Shown here in pieces: positions 35,253-45,039 of a stretch of 64,000 nt of DNA. Position 1 is the stretch's first letter. Every line of letters starts with the position of its first letter. Below the pieces are notes generated by a model that was given only the letters and a program-made list of their open reading frames with translations, did no database searches and was not told the DNA's origin. A program made the translations under genes and the position numbers. The stretch spans positions 20,924,444 through 20,988,443 of the forward strand of contig JAOANR010000010.1 in the NCBI GenBank assembly GCA_030278955.1, written 5' to 3'. Origin of the DNA: Hygrophila difformis. Its lineage: Eukaryota; Streptophyta; Magnoliopsida; Lamiales; Acanthaceae.

Positions 35253-35642
35253 TCACAGCACGATGGCAAACAGCCAATCCATGCCCAATAGTACGTCAAA
35301 ACCAACCAGGCTAAAGACCACCAGGTAAGCCCTGGATTCACGACTCTCGATGCTCAACACAGCATCTTGCATCAAATGATCACTTCGAATATTATCACCC
35401 GAAGGTAAAGAAACTAGCATCTGGTAGGGCACCAACGGTCCTACTCCGTGCTCTCGCACAAATCGCAAAGCCACTAAAGAACACGAGGCTTCCGAATCGC
35501 ACAGTACTAAGGCAGAAGGATTCGTAGCAGTGATAACATCTACTCCATGCTTACGAATGAAATTCAGAGTCCCGAATGAACATGAGACTCCATAATCAAA
35601 CAAAATAACATTATCACAAAATGCGACATAAATAATTCCCAT
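35253..35642 (-). pseudogene. Protease of element A with a duplicated active-site segment
   Basis: The 129-residue frame ends with FSLVGFDVLLGMDWL, the usual end of a Gypsy protease. It holds two related copies of the active-site region: ILFDYGVSCSF ... FIRKHGV, and about 35 residues later VLCDSEASCSL ... FVREHGV. Neither has an intact DSG or DTG triad. This suggests a partial tandem duplication followed by decay. Confidence 0.6.
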
Positions 35643-36500
35643 ATCAGGGAAACGGGTTTATCTCTCAACCAGAGAGTCAAGAAGAAACAACTACGATACA
35701 AGAATCACACACATGTCAAAACGTTATCAATCAACATAACGTTTCCATCACATAAAAATGACATACTAGGAAGTCCCCTAGTTCGGACTCGCCCCAGTGA
35801 TATCGATCCCCTTCACGTTACCGATCTTGCCATGCAGAACAGTCACCTTGCCTTGTCTCACGCGACCGGCATTCAACGCTTCGACGAACCATCTAATGAT
35901 ATTTGATTGACCCAGTGTCAATTATATGCCAATTCACATGATTATTCTTTCTAACCAAATCCGACCATACCCTCACTGGTATAAACTCGAAATGGTTTCC
36001 TCCATCCTTCGCATACATGCGACTGAAAATATCTATATTACCAAAGTGGGTTATCGCAGTAGGGAGACTTTCTCAGTACCCTATTTCACTATCAAGGGTA
36101 CGTCAAATCCATCTGTACACCATTCAACAGATTGATCCCGCTTGGATCGCCATTCGAATAGCCCAGGCTTCCATGAGGCCTTTACATACTATTCAGCTAA
36201 CTTAGATTACAACATCAACAAACAATGTTAGAAAAAATCACCAGTCATATACAAAGCAGTATATATAAACGACAAAATTAAATAACCGATCAAAATTCAT
36301 TCATAGTCCTCAATGACTGTGAGATAACAAGGATCATGACTGGAGTACCATGGTTCCCTCACAGTTCCCCAACTGTGAATTAACCTGGTGTGCGCAGAAA
36401 TAATCAGATATAATAAAAATACAATTCTATGCTATATGTACCCCACACACAACTCACCACCTATGTCTACACAAGTTTTAATAAGATAAAAGAGCACACA
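35643..36500 (-). other. Region where gag of element A is expected, unrecognised
   Basis: About 860 bases between protease and the primer site. I see no capsid domain or zinc knuckle. A short open minus-strand stretch near 35900-35790 (FVEALNAGRVRQGKV) is unrelated to gag as far as I can tell. Gag may have been deleted or replaced. Confidence 0.45.
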
Positions 36501-36513
36501 GGCTCTGATACCA
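36501..36513 (-). other. Primer binding site of element A (initiator tRNA-Met)
   Basis: The minus strand reads TGGTATCAGAGCC three bases after the LTR. This is the standard primer site complementary to the 3' end of plant initiator tRNA-Met. Confidence 0.85.
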
Positions 36514-37070
36514 CTCTGTAACGCCCCGAAAATTCAAACCTGATTTTCGCAAGCATTACCGCTGTACTAACTATCCTAAACTAGTGGCCAGCTAATTTAA
36601 AACAGCTAGTACAACATTGGGTAAACCTAAATTGATCATTTGATTAATCCGGTTTAATGCGGAAGCTAAAACAAATAAAACACATAAGCACATAGGAGGT
36701 CTCACCATCATAATCAAATAAACATTCCAGCTGCTCATCCAGACTTCAAGCCTCTCAACAGCATACCAATATCTAAAACAGGGCTACCAGTCCAAAGCTG
36801 TAAACCACATAAGGCAACCGGCCGACAGAAAACAGATCCTAGGCACACAGGCCTCAACTAGCATAAAATCCAAGTCATAATAAACAATAGAGTATCACAT
36901 AATCCCGTAAGATAAACATAAAAAGTCCTATCTATGTGATCTCTCAATACCCCAAACCCAAATCATGCTCCAGCGCCTCCAGCAGGATCTATAAAACAGA
37001 CAAAAGCAAAGGGGGTCAGTACAACGTACTGAGCAAAGCTACGTGATGGGGAGTAAGGGAAAACAGCACC

Positions 37071-37111
<41 letters not shown>

Positions 37112-37590
37112 CAGAGCAGAATATAAATAAAGCAGATAAAATATCACACCGTCCCATACCGGTGCTTCAACCACAATCATACAATTTATGCAAGTGATGC
37201 ATGGCCTAACATACACCTATCTACCCTATATGCAAATGCAAATAAATATGCCTAGCCGGCACCTAAGAACCCGGGCGGTATGAACCCACGGGTGAGGATA
37301 TCATCAACTCCAACCCGTTACAGGGTAACATACACCATCCCCACAGGGATCCGCAATCGCGCCAGCCGCAGCTGAATATCATATCGCAAGCATCACAGCC
37401 CAAATGTATATATGCCCAGGACGGATAGATTCTCTTGCATGCCCAGCATGGCTCGAAAGCATGTCATATCGAGAATCCCCATATCCTCGAAAGCATAATA
37501 ACCAATAATCCAGGCATAACAGCCAATCACAGACATAACAGCCAAATCACAGGCATCACAGCCTAATAACCACCCCGTAGGGCCATCGGG

Positions 37591-37999
37591 TGTAACACCC
37601 CGGATTTGGTAACCCAGGCCGAGGTGTCACCGCCGCATCTCCCTAGCAAGACACGGCTTCCCGAGCTCGCTAAGGAAGTGCAAGGCTTATGGGTATGCAA
37701 AGTTTAAAACATTCAACAATGAATCCGGAATTTATTAATACTTCAATCGTAGTACGGTAGTAAAAATCATCATGCATGGATAAGGTAAGTGCAGCGGAAA
37801 AGTACTCACGGCCAACACGGCCAAAACCTCGGGTTTAACAGACCCGGTAAAACAGTAGTATGATGCAGTAATTAAAAATGTTCACAAATATATCCCCCCC
37901 AAATGCGTGTGCATGCGTCGCTCGACATACTCTGTAAGAGAAAAAAAAAACGACAATGGTTGTCAGTATAAAGATATACTGAGTAAGTTAATCCCTAGT
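37591..37999 (-). repeat. Remaining part of the 3' LTR of element B
   Basis: It matches the first 409 bases (in window order) of the right LTR, 42310-42718, with a handful of substitutions. Similarity stops at about 38000 (GTTAATCCCTAGTAAC). Confidence 0.85.
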
Positions 38000-38287
38000 A
38001 ACAATTTATCTAATTAAATTATTTTCGACTTCACCGGTTCCTGGAATTAAAATTCTTTTCTTTCTTTAATTTAGTTCCAATTCTTTTGACTCGATTCATG
38101 GAATGTCTCCGGGCTTCCTTTCCCTCCTTTATTCCATTTTGAATTTTTGAATCTATCGGCGTTTCATTTCCGAGCAATAATTTATTGTGGTAAATTATTT
38201 TCTTCTTCTCGGAGATATTTCAACCTTGATTTGATTAAGAACTAAGTTTTATTCCTTTGAACACTGATAAAAATCCCGGGTATTACA
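38000..38287 (-). repeat. LTR fragment C fused to element B
   Basis: On the minus strand it begins TGTAATACCCGGG at 38287, a typical Gypsy LTR start, directly against the truncated RT. Its 288 bases have no counterpart in the right LTR of B. It is probably the upstream part of an LTR from another family. Confidence 0.6.
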
Positions 38288-39298
38288 TACGCATCCCAGT
38301 CCTTCTCTCGAGGCGTCGCTATACACCTCGAAGTCTCCATTCTCTGATGGTAACGCCAACACTGGCGCCGTGGTAAGTCGTTTCTTCAGCTCCTGGAATG
38401 CGGCTTCGCACTCGCCAGTCCAGTCGTACTTCACCCCCTTCTTCAGCAGTTGGGTCAACGGGCGGGCAATTTTGGAGAAGTCCTGGACAAATCGCCTGTA
38501 GTAGCCCGCCAGTCCGAGAAAACTTCTTATCTCCGTTGGGCTCTTCGGTGGTACCCACTCGGTTACTGCCGAGATCTTTGCCGGGTCTACCGCCACTCCG
38601 CTGGCGGATACAATATGCCCAAGGAATGCTACTTCCCTCAGCCAGAAGTCGCATTTGGACAACTTCCCGTATAGCTGATTTTCTCGGAGGATCCTCAGCA
38701 CTTTATGCAAGTGCTCGGAATGTTCTTCCTCGTCCTTTGAGTAGATCAAGATGTCATCTATGAATACCACTACACATTGATCTAATAGCCCTCGGAACAC
38801 GTTGTTCATAAGGTTCATGAACATTGCCGGGGCGTTCGTCAGTCCGAATGACAGTACTGTGAATTCGTAGTGTCCATAGCGAGTCCTGAACGCTGTCTTT
38901 GGGATGTCCTTCTCAGCGATTCGCAGTTGATGATATCCCGAACGCAGGTCGATCTTGGAGAACACAGTAGCTCCCTTCAGCTGGTCGAACAAATCCTCGA
39001 TTCTGGGCAACGGGTACTTGTTCTTGATAGTGACTTGATTAAGTCCTCTATAGTCGATACACAGTCGCAAACTCCCGTCTTTCTTCTTAACGAACAAGAC
39101 CGGTGCTCCCCATGGAGATGTACTCGGCCTAATATATCCCTTCCCCAACAATTCCTCGAGTTGCTCCTTTAACTCCTTCATCTCTGGTGGCGCCATGCGG
39201 TAAGGAGCCTTTGAGACGTGTTCCGTTCCCGGGATGAGATCTATGGTGAACTCGAGATCCCTCTCAGGGGGCATGCCGGGAACGTATTCCGGGAACAC
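38249..39298 (-). pseudogene. Reverse transcriptase of element B, truncated before RNase H
   Basis: RT motifs are intact: [30 protein letters not shown], the FIDD active site and [17 protein letters not shown]. The RNase H begins ([15 protein letters not shown]) and is cut at 38288, where the LTR fragment C starts. The last residues of the frame are translated LTR. The frame differs from that of protease, with a shift near 39380. It would be inactive as part of a complete pol. Confidence 0.85.
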
Positions 39299-39336
39299 AT
39301 CCGGGTACTCTCTTACTACCGGAATGTTGTCTATCT

Positions 39337-40017
39337 TTACTCCTTCAGCCTCGAGGTTATGAACGTAGCATGCGTATAACGGTGGCCTTTACGCATTAGG
39401 CTACATAACTCTAGGACGTTGACTATCTTGTTAGATTTCTTAGGGGGTTGAGAGTAGAAGATGACTCTTTTCCCCCTACTTTTCGACAGCGTGATCTTTT
39501 GCTTTTGGCACTCGATCACGGCCTTATACCGGGTTAGCCAATCAATTCCTAGTATGACGTCAAAGTCTCTGACGTTAAACTCTACTAAGTTTGCGAAAAA
39601 CTCTACGTTCTTTATTACTACAGGTATTCCATTGTAGCGTTTAGTGCATGCTATTACTTCTCCAGAGGGCAGTTGGATACCTAAGCTAATCATCTCGCAC
39701 TTAGGTAAACCTAGTTCAGTTACGACTCTCGAAGATATAATCGAACAACTGGCTCCGGAATCAAATAAGACTCTAAGCGGAGTACTTAGGACATGGAAAG
39801 TACCTGCCATCATGTCACCCTGCGCGGGTATGTCAGCCTGGTTGATCACGTTCAACCTCCCCATCGGCCTCCCTTGATTGGCTGGCTGGTTCTGATTCGG
39901 ATTTGCGTTTTGCTGCTGGTTCGAGGGGCGCTGGTTCGGATTCGGAGGAGGCCGATATCCTTGATTGTTGCCGTTTCTACCTCCCTGGTTGAACGGCTCG
40001 TTAGGTCCAGTGACCAA
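39337..40017 (-). CDS. Protease region of element B
   Basis: The frame is 226 residues. An Asn/Gln/Pro-rich linker (about residues 1-55) follows the gag zinc knuckles. The retropepsin has [14 protein letters not shown] and [13 protein letters not shown]. It is in the same frame as gag upstream, separated by one in-frame TGA. The last dozen residues before the stop at 39337 come after a probable frameshift near 39380. Confidence 0.8.
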   Translation of the reverse strand: MVTGPNEPFNQGGRNGNNQGYRPPPNPNQRPSNQQQNANPNQNQPANQGRPMGRLNVINQADIPAQGDMMAGTFHVLSTPLRVLFDSGASCSIISSRVVTELGLPKCEMISLGIQLPSGEVIACTKRYNGIPVVIKNVEFFANLVEFNVRDFDVILGIDWLTRYKAVIECQKQKITLSKSRGKRVIFYSQPPKKSNKIVNVLELCSLMRKGHRYTHATFITSRLKE

Positions 40018-40077
40018 ATCTTCTCTTTTCGTGATGTTCTCGAGTCGGGTTCGACATTCCTCCCTCCGATGGCCAAT

Positions 40078-41148
40078 TCAGCCGCACCGGAAACATTCGC
40101 CCACCTGAGGACATCTCCTCACCAGGTGCGGCCTGCCACACCTCGGACACGGTGGCACTCGTCCTCCTTGGTTGAAGTTCCGACCGTTGCTGTTTTGAAT
40201 GCTTCCGTTCGGACCTCGCCGGAGGTTGTCCCCACCTGTAGGGTTGCCCGTCCTATTGTCCCGGTTCCTTTTGTCTGGCCCTTGTGTCCCTCGGCTGGAT
40301 TCCCCAGCAGCCTTCCTTTTGAGTTGTTGCACTCGTGCGACTGCTACCGCACGATAGTAGACGGATTGCAGGTCCGGGTAGTTAACCCCGGTGATCACCT
40401 CCCGAATTGACAAGTTCAATCCCATTTCGAACTTCTGCGCCTTCTCCCCGTCCGTAGGTACCATCCGAAGCGCAAATCTTACCAACTCCTTAAACCGTGC
40501 ATAATATTCTTGAACAGATTTTTCCCCTTGTTTCAGGGATGAGAACTCCTCATACAGTGCCGCCTTCGTACTCATTGGGTAGAAGCGCTCCCGGAGTAAC
40601 TCCATGAACTCGTTCCACGAGTAGGGTTCATCTTCTTCGGCTAGCTTTCCCTGGGTAGCCTGCCACCAGTCATCGGCCTCGCCACCCAGATAGTATGAAG
40701 CCACGTGGACCTTCTCCCCCTCCGGGCATCTTACCGCCTTCAGCAATTTGTCGAAGGTTCTCAACCATTCCTCCAGCTTAGCGGGGTCTTCCTCCCCAAC
40801 GTAGTAAGGAGGCCGGTAGGGGTTCACCGCAGCCAAGTAGTTGATCCTCGCTTCCGGTGGTGGCGCCGCGGCAGCTCCACCCTGGTTAACGTAAGCATTA
40901 CCCAGTGCAATCAGTAATTCTTCCATGTTCCTCATTCGCCCTTCCGCAGGGTTGGGCATCGGTCCTGCCCGCATTAGGTACCTGCTCATTGGGTTGTCCC
41001 GGCGTGCCGTGGGTGTTGGGGGTGGCAGGGAAGGTCCTTGGTCGTCCTCGGGGTGCCATCCTGTTATAATCAAGGGAGGTTTAGAGTTCAGGGAGGTTCG
41101 ATAAAGTGTGGGAAAAAGTGATTTGCTAAATTGAATGATGCTTATCAA
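40078..41148 (-). CDS. Gag of element B
   Basis: The frame is 356 residues. The capsid domain is at about 105-245, with EEWLRTFDKLLKAVRCPE, ASYYLGGEADDWWQA, FYPMSTKAALYEEF and EYYARFKELVRFAL. A basic region follows, then a first zinc knuckle CPRCGRPHLVRRC. A second knuckle (CFRCG) is cut by TGA at 40075-40077, after which the same frame continues to the rest of the knuckle and to protease. The native start is not clear. A possible splice acceptor (TTATAACAG) lies near 41060, and an alternative frame there begins MAPRGRPR. Gag forms the particle that packages the RNA. Confidence 0.8.
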   Translation of the reverse strand: MISIIQFSKSLFPTLYRTSLNSKPPLIITGWHPEDDQGPSLPPPTPTARRDNPMSRYLMRAGPMPNPAEGRMRNMEELLIALGNAYVNQGGAAAAPPPEARINYLAAVNPYRPPYYVGEEDPAKLEEWLRTFDKLLKAVRCPEGEKVHVASYYLGGEADDWWQATQGKLAEEDEPYSWNEFMELLRERFYPMSTKAALYEEFSSLKQGEKSVQEYYARFKELVRFALRMVPTDGEKAQKFEMGLNLSIREVITGVNYPDLQSVYYRAVAVARVQQLKRKAAGESSRGTQGPDKRNRDNRTGNPTGGDNLRRGPNGSIQNSNGRNFNQGGRVPPCPRCGRPHLVRRCPQVGECFRCG

Positions 41149-41300
41149 GAGTTGGTTAGTATTTGCATTTATTCATTCAGTCGTTTAGGGTTTAGGGTTC
41201 GAGGTACTTGTCGATTTGTTATGCGGAGATAGATACGTTGTTTGTCTGTCGGCGCTTTGATAAGATATAAAGATGGTGTATAAAATAGGTGTTTGTGACT

Positions 41301-41939
41301 TTATTGCTTAGTAGAAATTTTTGTTTCGGTACAAGCGACAAGTAGCAAAGATGCTGAAAATAGTTCGGGAAAATAGGAAAGAGAACAATAGGAATAATGT
41401 GTCGATAATCCCCTAAGCCTGGGAAGGGTAGGTAGTCGGATCCTCCATGGGGTCGTCCTCATCACTTGCATCCTCGATGGTGCCCGTGCCAAGGGCCCAT
41501 GGAACACCGGGCTTGCTGGCCAGGCGGGTCCAGTAGTAGGAACAGGATCGATGGTGGCAACTGGAGTCGGGGCGGCTGTCGGGGTGGCGATAGGGTCAGC
41601 AATGGGGTTAGCTGCGGGAGGAGCTCCTGGGCCAAGGGGGGCGTGTGGTGGCAAGTCATCCTTCCAGTGAAGCAGTTGATATCCCAGGACCCCTGCTTCG
41701 GTCTCTATGTCGTCCAGTTGGGCCCGAAGCTCAGTCTCGTGGGCCTGGAGTTTGTTGATTTGGATTTGGAGTTGGGTCAGGTCTTGGTGCCCCGCTCCCC
41801 CCAGGTTAGCCAGGTGACCTAGGTTGGCCTCCATTTGTTCTACTCTTAGCCTGTAGTTGTTCACGTTTTGAGGGGTTCCGAGGTAGGCTTCTATCAATCT
41901 CATTAATAGGTTGATCATGTTTGCGTTTGGAGCAGCCAT
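41301..41939 (-). CDS. Coiled-coil ORF upstream of gag in element B
   Basis: The frame opens at 41939 (MAAPNANMINLLMRLIEAYL), between the primer site and gag. Residues about 28-95 are heptad-like (LRVEQMEANLGHLANL, then QIQINKLQAHETELRAQLDD). A Pro/Ala-rich stretch follows at about 105-150. After about 41490 another frame gives an acidic end, DASDEDDPMEDPTTYPSQA, and stops at 41413, so a frameshift probably altered the tail. I do not recognise a domain. It could be a separate accessory protein or the first exon of a longer gag. Confidence 0.5.
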   Translation of the reverse strand: MAAPNANMINLLMRLIEAYLGTPQNVNNYRLRVEQMEANLGHLANLGGAGHQDLTQLQIQINKLQAHETELRAQLDDIETEAGVLGYQLLHWKDDLPPHAPLGPGAPPAANPIADPIATPTAAPTPVATIDPVPTTGPAWPASPVFHGPLARAPSRMQVMRTTPWRIRLPTLPRLRGLSTHYSYCSLSYFPELFSASLLLVACTETKISTKQ

Positions 41940-42293
41940 CTAGTGTTGACAAGGTAGGTTAGAGTTAGGGTGTGTTTTAGGCAAAGTCAAGATGTGCAAG
42001 AATTAAATCTATATGCAACATGCAAGTGCAAGTCCCTTCCCCGTTAAAATTTAATTTATTCGTATGGTTAAAATAAATTGTTAAAGGTTGGGCCTCTATA
42101 GTGGGCCGAAAATTTTAATTTTTCTTTTCTTGGCTAAAACATTGGGCTATAAACAAAATTTCGGACTAAATAAAACTAGTGGTCTTTAAAAGTGATATAC
42201 TTAAAAATATTACTAGGGTTTAAAATATTAGTATCAAAATAATTATAATAATAATATTACTAATAACAATAATAGCTTCAAAATAAAATTCCG

Positions 42294-42306
42294 GGCTCTG
42301 ATACCA
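42294..42306 (-). other. Primer binding site of element B (initiator tRNA-Met)
   Basis: The minus strand reads TGGTATCAGAGCC three bases after the LTR. Confidence 0.85.
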
Positions 42307-42309
42307 ACT

Positions 42310-45039
42310 TGTAACACCCCGGATTTGGTAACCCAGGCCGAGGTGTCACCGCCGCATCTCCCTAGCAAGACACGGCTTCCCGAGCTCGCTAAGGAAGTGC
42401 AAGGCTTATGGGTATGCAAAGTTTAAAACATTCAACAATGAATTCGGAATTTATTAATACTTCAATCGTAGTACGGTAGTAAAAATCATCATGCATGGAT
42501 AAGGTAAGTGCAGCGGAAAAGTACTCACGGCCAACACGGCCAAAACCTCGGGTTTAACAGACCCGGTAAAACAGTAGTATGATGCAGTAATTAAAAACGT
42601 TCACAAATATATCCCCCCCAAATGCGTGTGCATGCGTCACTCGACATACTCTGTAAGAAAAAAAAAAACAACAACGGTTGTCAGTATAAAGATATACTGA
42701 GTAAGTTAATCCCTAACTAACAAATAAAAGGGGTTACATGTGTTTAAACTAAAGATCTCGCTTTCCATACATAAATTTAAAATATATAATTTATTTGCAG
42801 CGGAAAATATGATTAAAGGACAAAATTTGAAAAGCGTAATTTAAAGCATAATTTAAGATGCATAATTTTAAATACATAATTTAAAAACATGATAAATACG
42901 ATTTAAGCATAATAGAATACTCACACAAGTCTTTTACATTTTATCCCGTCGACTAAGAAGAGGACACCATACCGGGAGACCACTAACGAGGCAATCTCAA
43001 CATAGGACCACTAACGAGGCGGTCCAAACAATGGGAGACCACTAACGAGGCAGTCTTAAAAAGATAGTAGGACCACTAACGAGGCGATCCAAAACACAGC
43101 GCGCGAGATCACTAACGAGGCAATCTCAGATAGTAAGGAGACCACTAACGAGGCAGTCTCAAAAAGATAATGATAGTATGAAGATCTGCTCAGCCTAGTG
43201 AACGGGATTTTTCGAAAGTTCGTATTTTCAAAGTTATCAATTGATCGACATCGCGTTTCTTAGTCCGAGTTTCCTCAAGTTTGAATAATCCGGTTCGAGG
43301 CGACTTACGCCTTTCTTAAAAAATTCATATTTACACTAAAAATTCTGAAATTTTTACAGTAGTTCTAAAACACACACCCGAACAACTTTTATGTTTTAAG
43401 TTTTTGGAAATAAGGTTCCAAAGTAAGTCAAATTTCGAATTCTTTGCATAAGATAATTCCTGCCTCAAAAACTTGTTTCGTCACAGATTCGTGCAAGGTC
43501 GATTAAAAATTCATTTCAAAACCAATGGAGGCGAAATTTTTACAGTAGGTACAAAACACATTAAGGCACAACTTTCATGTTTTAAGGATTTGGAAATAAT
43601 GAATTTTAGATGCTCAAAAATCGACCACAACCCACTGTTCTCTCGCGGGCTTCGACGGGGTTTTAAAACAGTTTTGAAATTCGACTATTTGACATATCAA
43701 ATGAACACCAAAATCTGTGAAATTTTGTATGCATAAACTAGACACAATTATATACAACTTTTATTTAGGAATGTAAGATTGAATCATTCTAAAAATGTGT
43801 GAAAAATGTGCAACAAGTCGAGTGAGAGAAACTGTCACAGTTTGGAACGTTCGGTTTGTCACAGAAAGTTTACGGCGTGATTTGGGATAGCAAGTCTTAA
43901 TGTCAACGGCTGAAATTTGGACACAAGATAGATTGTGGTGTTAGGAACAACTTTTATGTTGAAAAGTTTTCGGTTTGAATTCCCGAAGGTCGAGTTTTAG
44001 TCGAGTCTTTGAAATTGGATGAAAATAGGGTTTTTGAAAGCTGATTTTTGTTACAAGCCTATATCTCGAGTTTTAAACAAAAAATAACCACGAAAATTTG
44101 TGAGTAAGGTTTTAGCTTACAGATTTGGAGATTAGGATTACTGGAATGGGTATCCGGACGTTCTAGGGTTGCGACGAACGGCCAGTCCTTCCGATCGCTT
44201 TTCATTCGTTTTCCGACGAGAAATCGTGGCAAAGGAAACGGGTTAGATTTTGAGTTTCTAAGTGTTATGGACGAACTAAAACATTAAACTATGGCTTACC
44301 AAGAGTCTGGAGGGCAGGGCTTGGCTCCTTTCGCCTCGTCATCGCCGGAATGCTTGCCGGAAAGTGTCGTCGGAAGAGTTTCCGCTTGGGGAGGAAGTTT
44401 GGGAGTAGTGTGGGAGTAGTTCTGTAAGTCTAGGGTTTGGAGGCGCCCCCAGCCGCCCTTAAGTCTCCCTCACGACTGGGATTTGGTTTCCCTCGAAGGG
44501 GGTGGTCGATTTTGGCAAGAAAATCGCCATGGAAGGAAAGATTACACCTTCTGCACCTCTGGCGTGCTGGTGGCGCGCCCTCAAGCCTTTGTCCGCGCGG
44601 AGTGCGCGCGAATAGTCCTGGGACGCGTCTCCCTCTCCCCGCGCGGTGGCCGCGCGTGCGCGCGCGGAGTGCGCGCCGCCCGAACCGACCGGTTCGGGCG
44701 GTTCGTGTGGTCCGTCGGTTCTTTTCTTCCGTTTCTCGATCGGGTGTCTATCCTTCGCGTTCTTGGTTCGACTTTTCAGGTCATTCCCGACTCGATCTAA
44801 CTCCCGTATGATAATTTGTCTACTTACTCTCGTCCCGTCCCTCCTTACTGATTTTACTGAAGTTGTGTTTTGGTTTCTTCGGGTTTAACGTTTAACGTTT
44901 TCGGTTATGTTTTTATTTTGTGATTGTTTCGTGACTGAACTTAGAATTTAGGTTTCCAAGCTGCCTACGTACCCTGTGAGGGGATCAAGTCATGACTTAG
45001 TTCAAAAAAATTTGAATTTGTTTTTCCTCGGGTGTTACA
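42310..45039 (-). repeat. 5' LTR of element B, 2730 bp
   Basis: Complete LTR starting TGTAACACCC (42310) and ending GGGTGTTACA (45039). It contains the six-hairpin array at 42976-43160 and a GC-rich stretch near 44550-44700 that makes accidental open frames. A TATATAT motif near 42784-42795 (minus strand) could be the TATA box, which would place the array upstream in U3. Confidence 0.85.
42976..43160. repeat. Array of six short hairpins with a constant loop
   Basis: Six units start at 42976, 43005, 43035, 43070, 43105 and 43138. Each has an 11-base core ACTAACGAGGC between short complementary arms. The arms vary together: GAGAC with GTCTC, GAGAT with ATCTC, GGACC with GGTCC. Three units pair perfectly, one has a G-T pair and two have one mismatch. 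Confidence 0.8.

Larger units (their letters stand above)
37591..45039 (-). mobile_element. Ty3/Gypsy element B, truncated, inside LTR A
   Basis: The outer ends are TGTAACACCCC and GGGTGTTACA, with TCGGG on both sides (37586-37590 and 45040-45044). It reads on the minus strand: intact 5' LTR (42310-45039), initiator-Met primer site, a coiled-coil ORF, gag, protease and RT. RNase H, integrase and most of the 3' LTR are missing, and a piece of another LTR (C) sits between RT and the surviving 409 bp of the 3' LTR. The LTR length and tRNA-Met primer fit a Tekay-like chromovirus, but the lineage is inference. Confidence 0.85.

Noticed and set aside
35643..36500. A gag gene for element A
   Set aside because: Its position would fit, but no capsid block or zinc knuckle could be seen in any minus-strand frame.
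42976..43160. CRISPR-like array of regularly spaced repeats
   Set aside because: This is a plant nuclear LTR. The repeats are 11-base loops with variable stems and no unique spacers of constant length.
44437..44888. Three overlapping GC-rich ORFs of 80-124 residues
   Set aside because: They lie inside the LTR of element B, are arginine/proline-biased because of GC content, and contain no domain.
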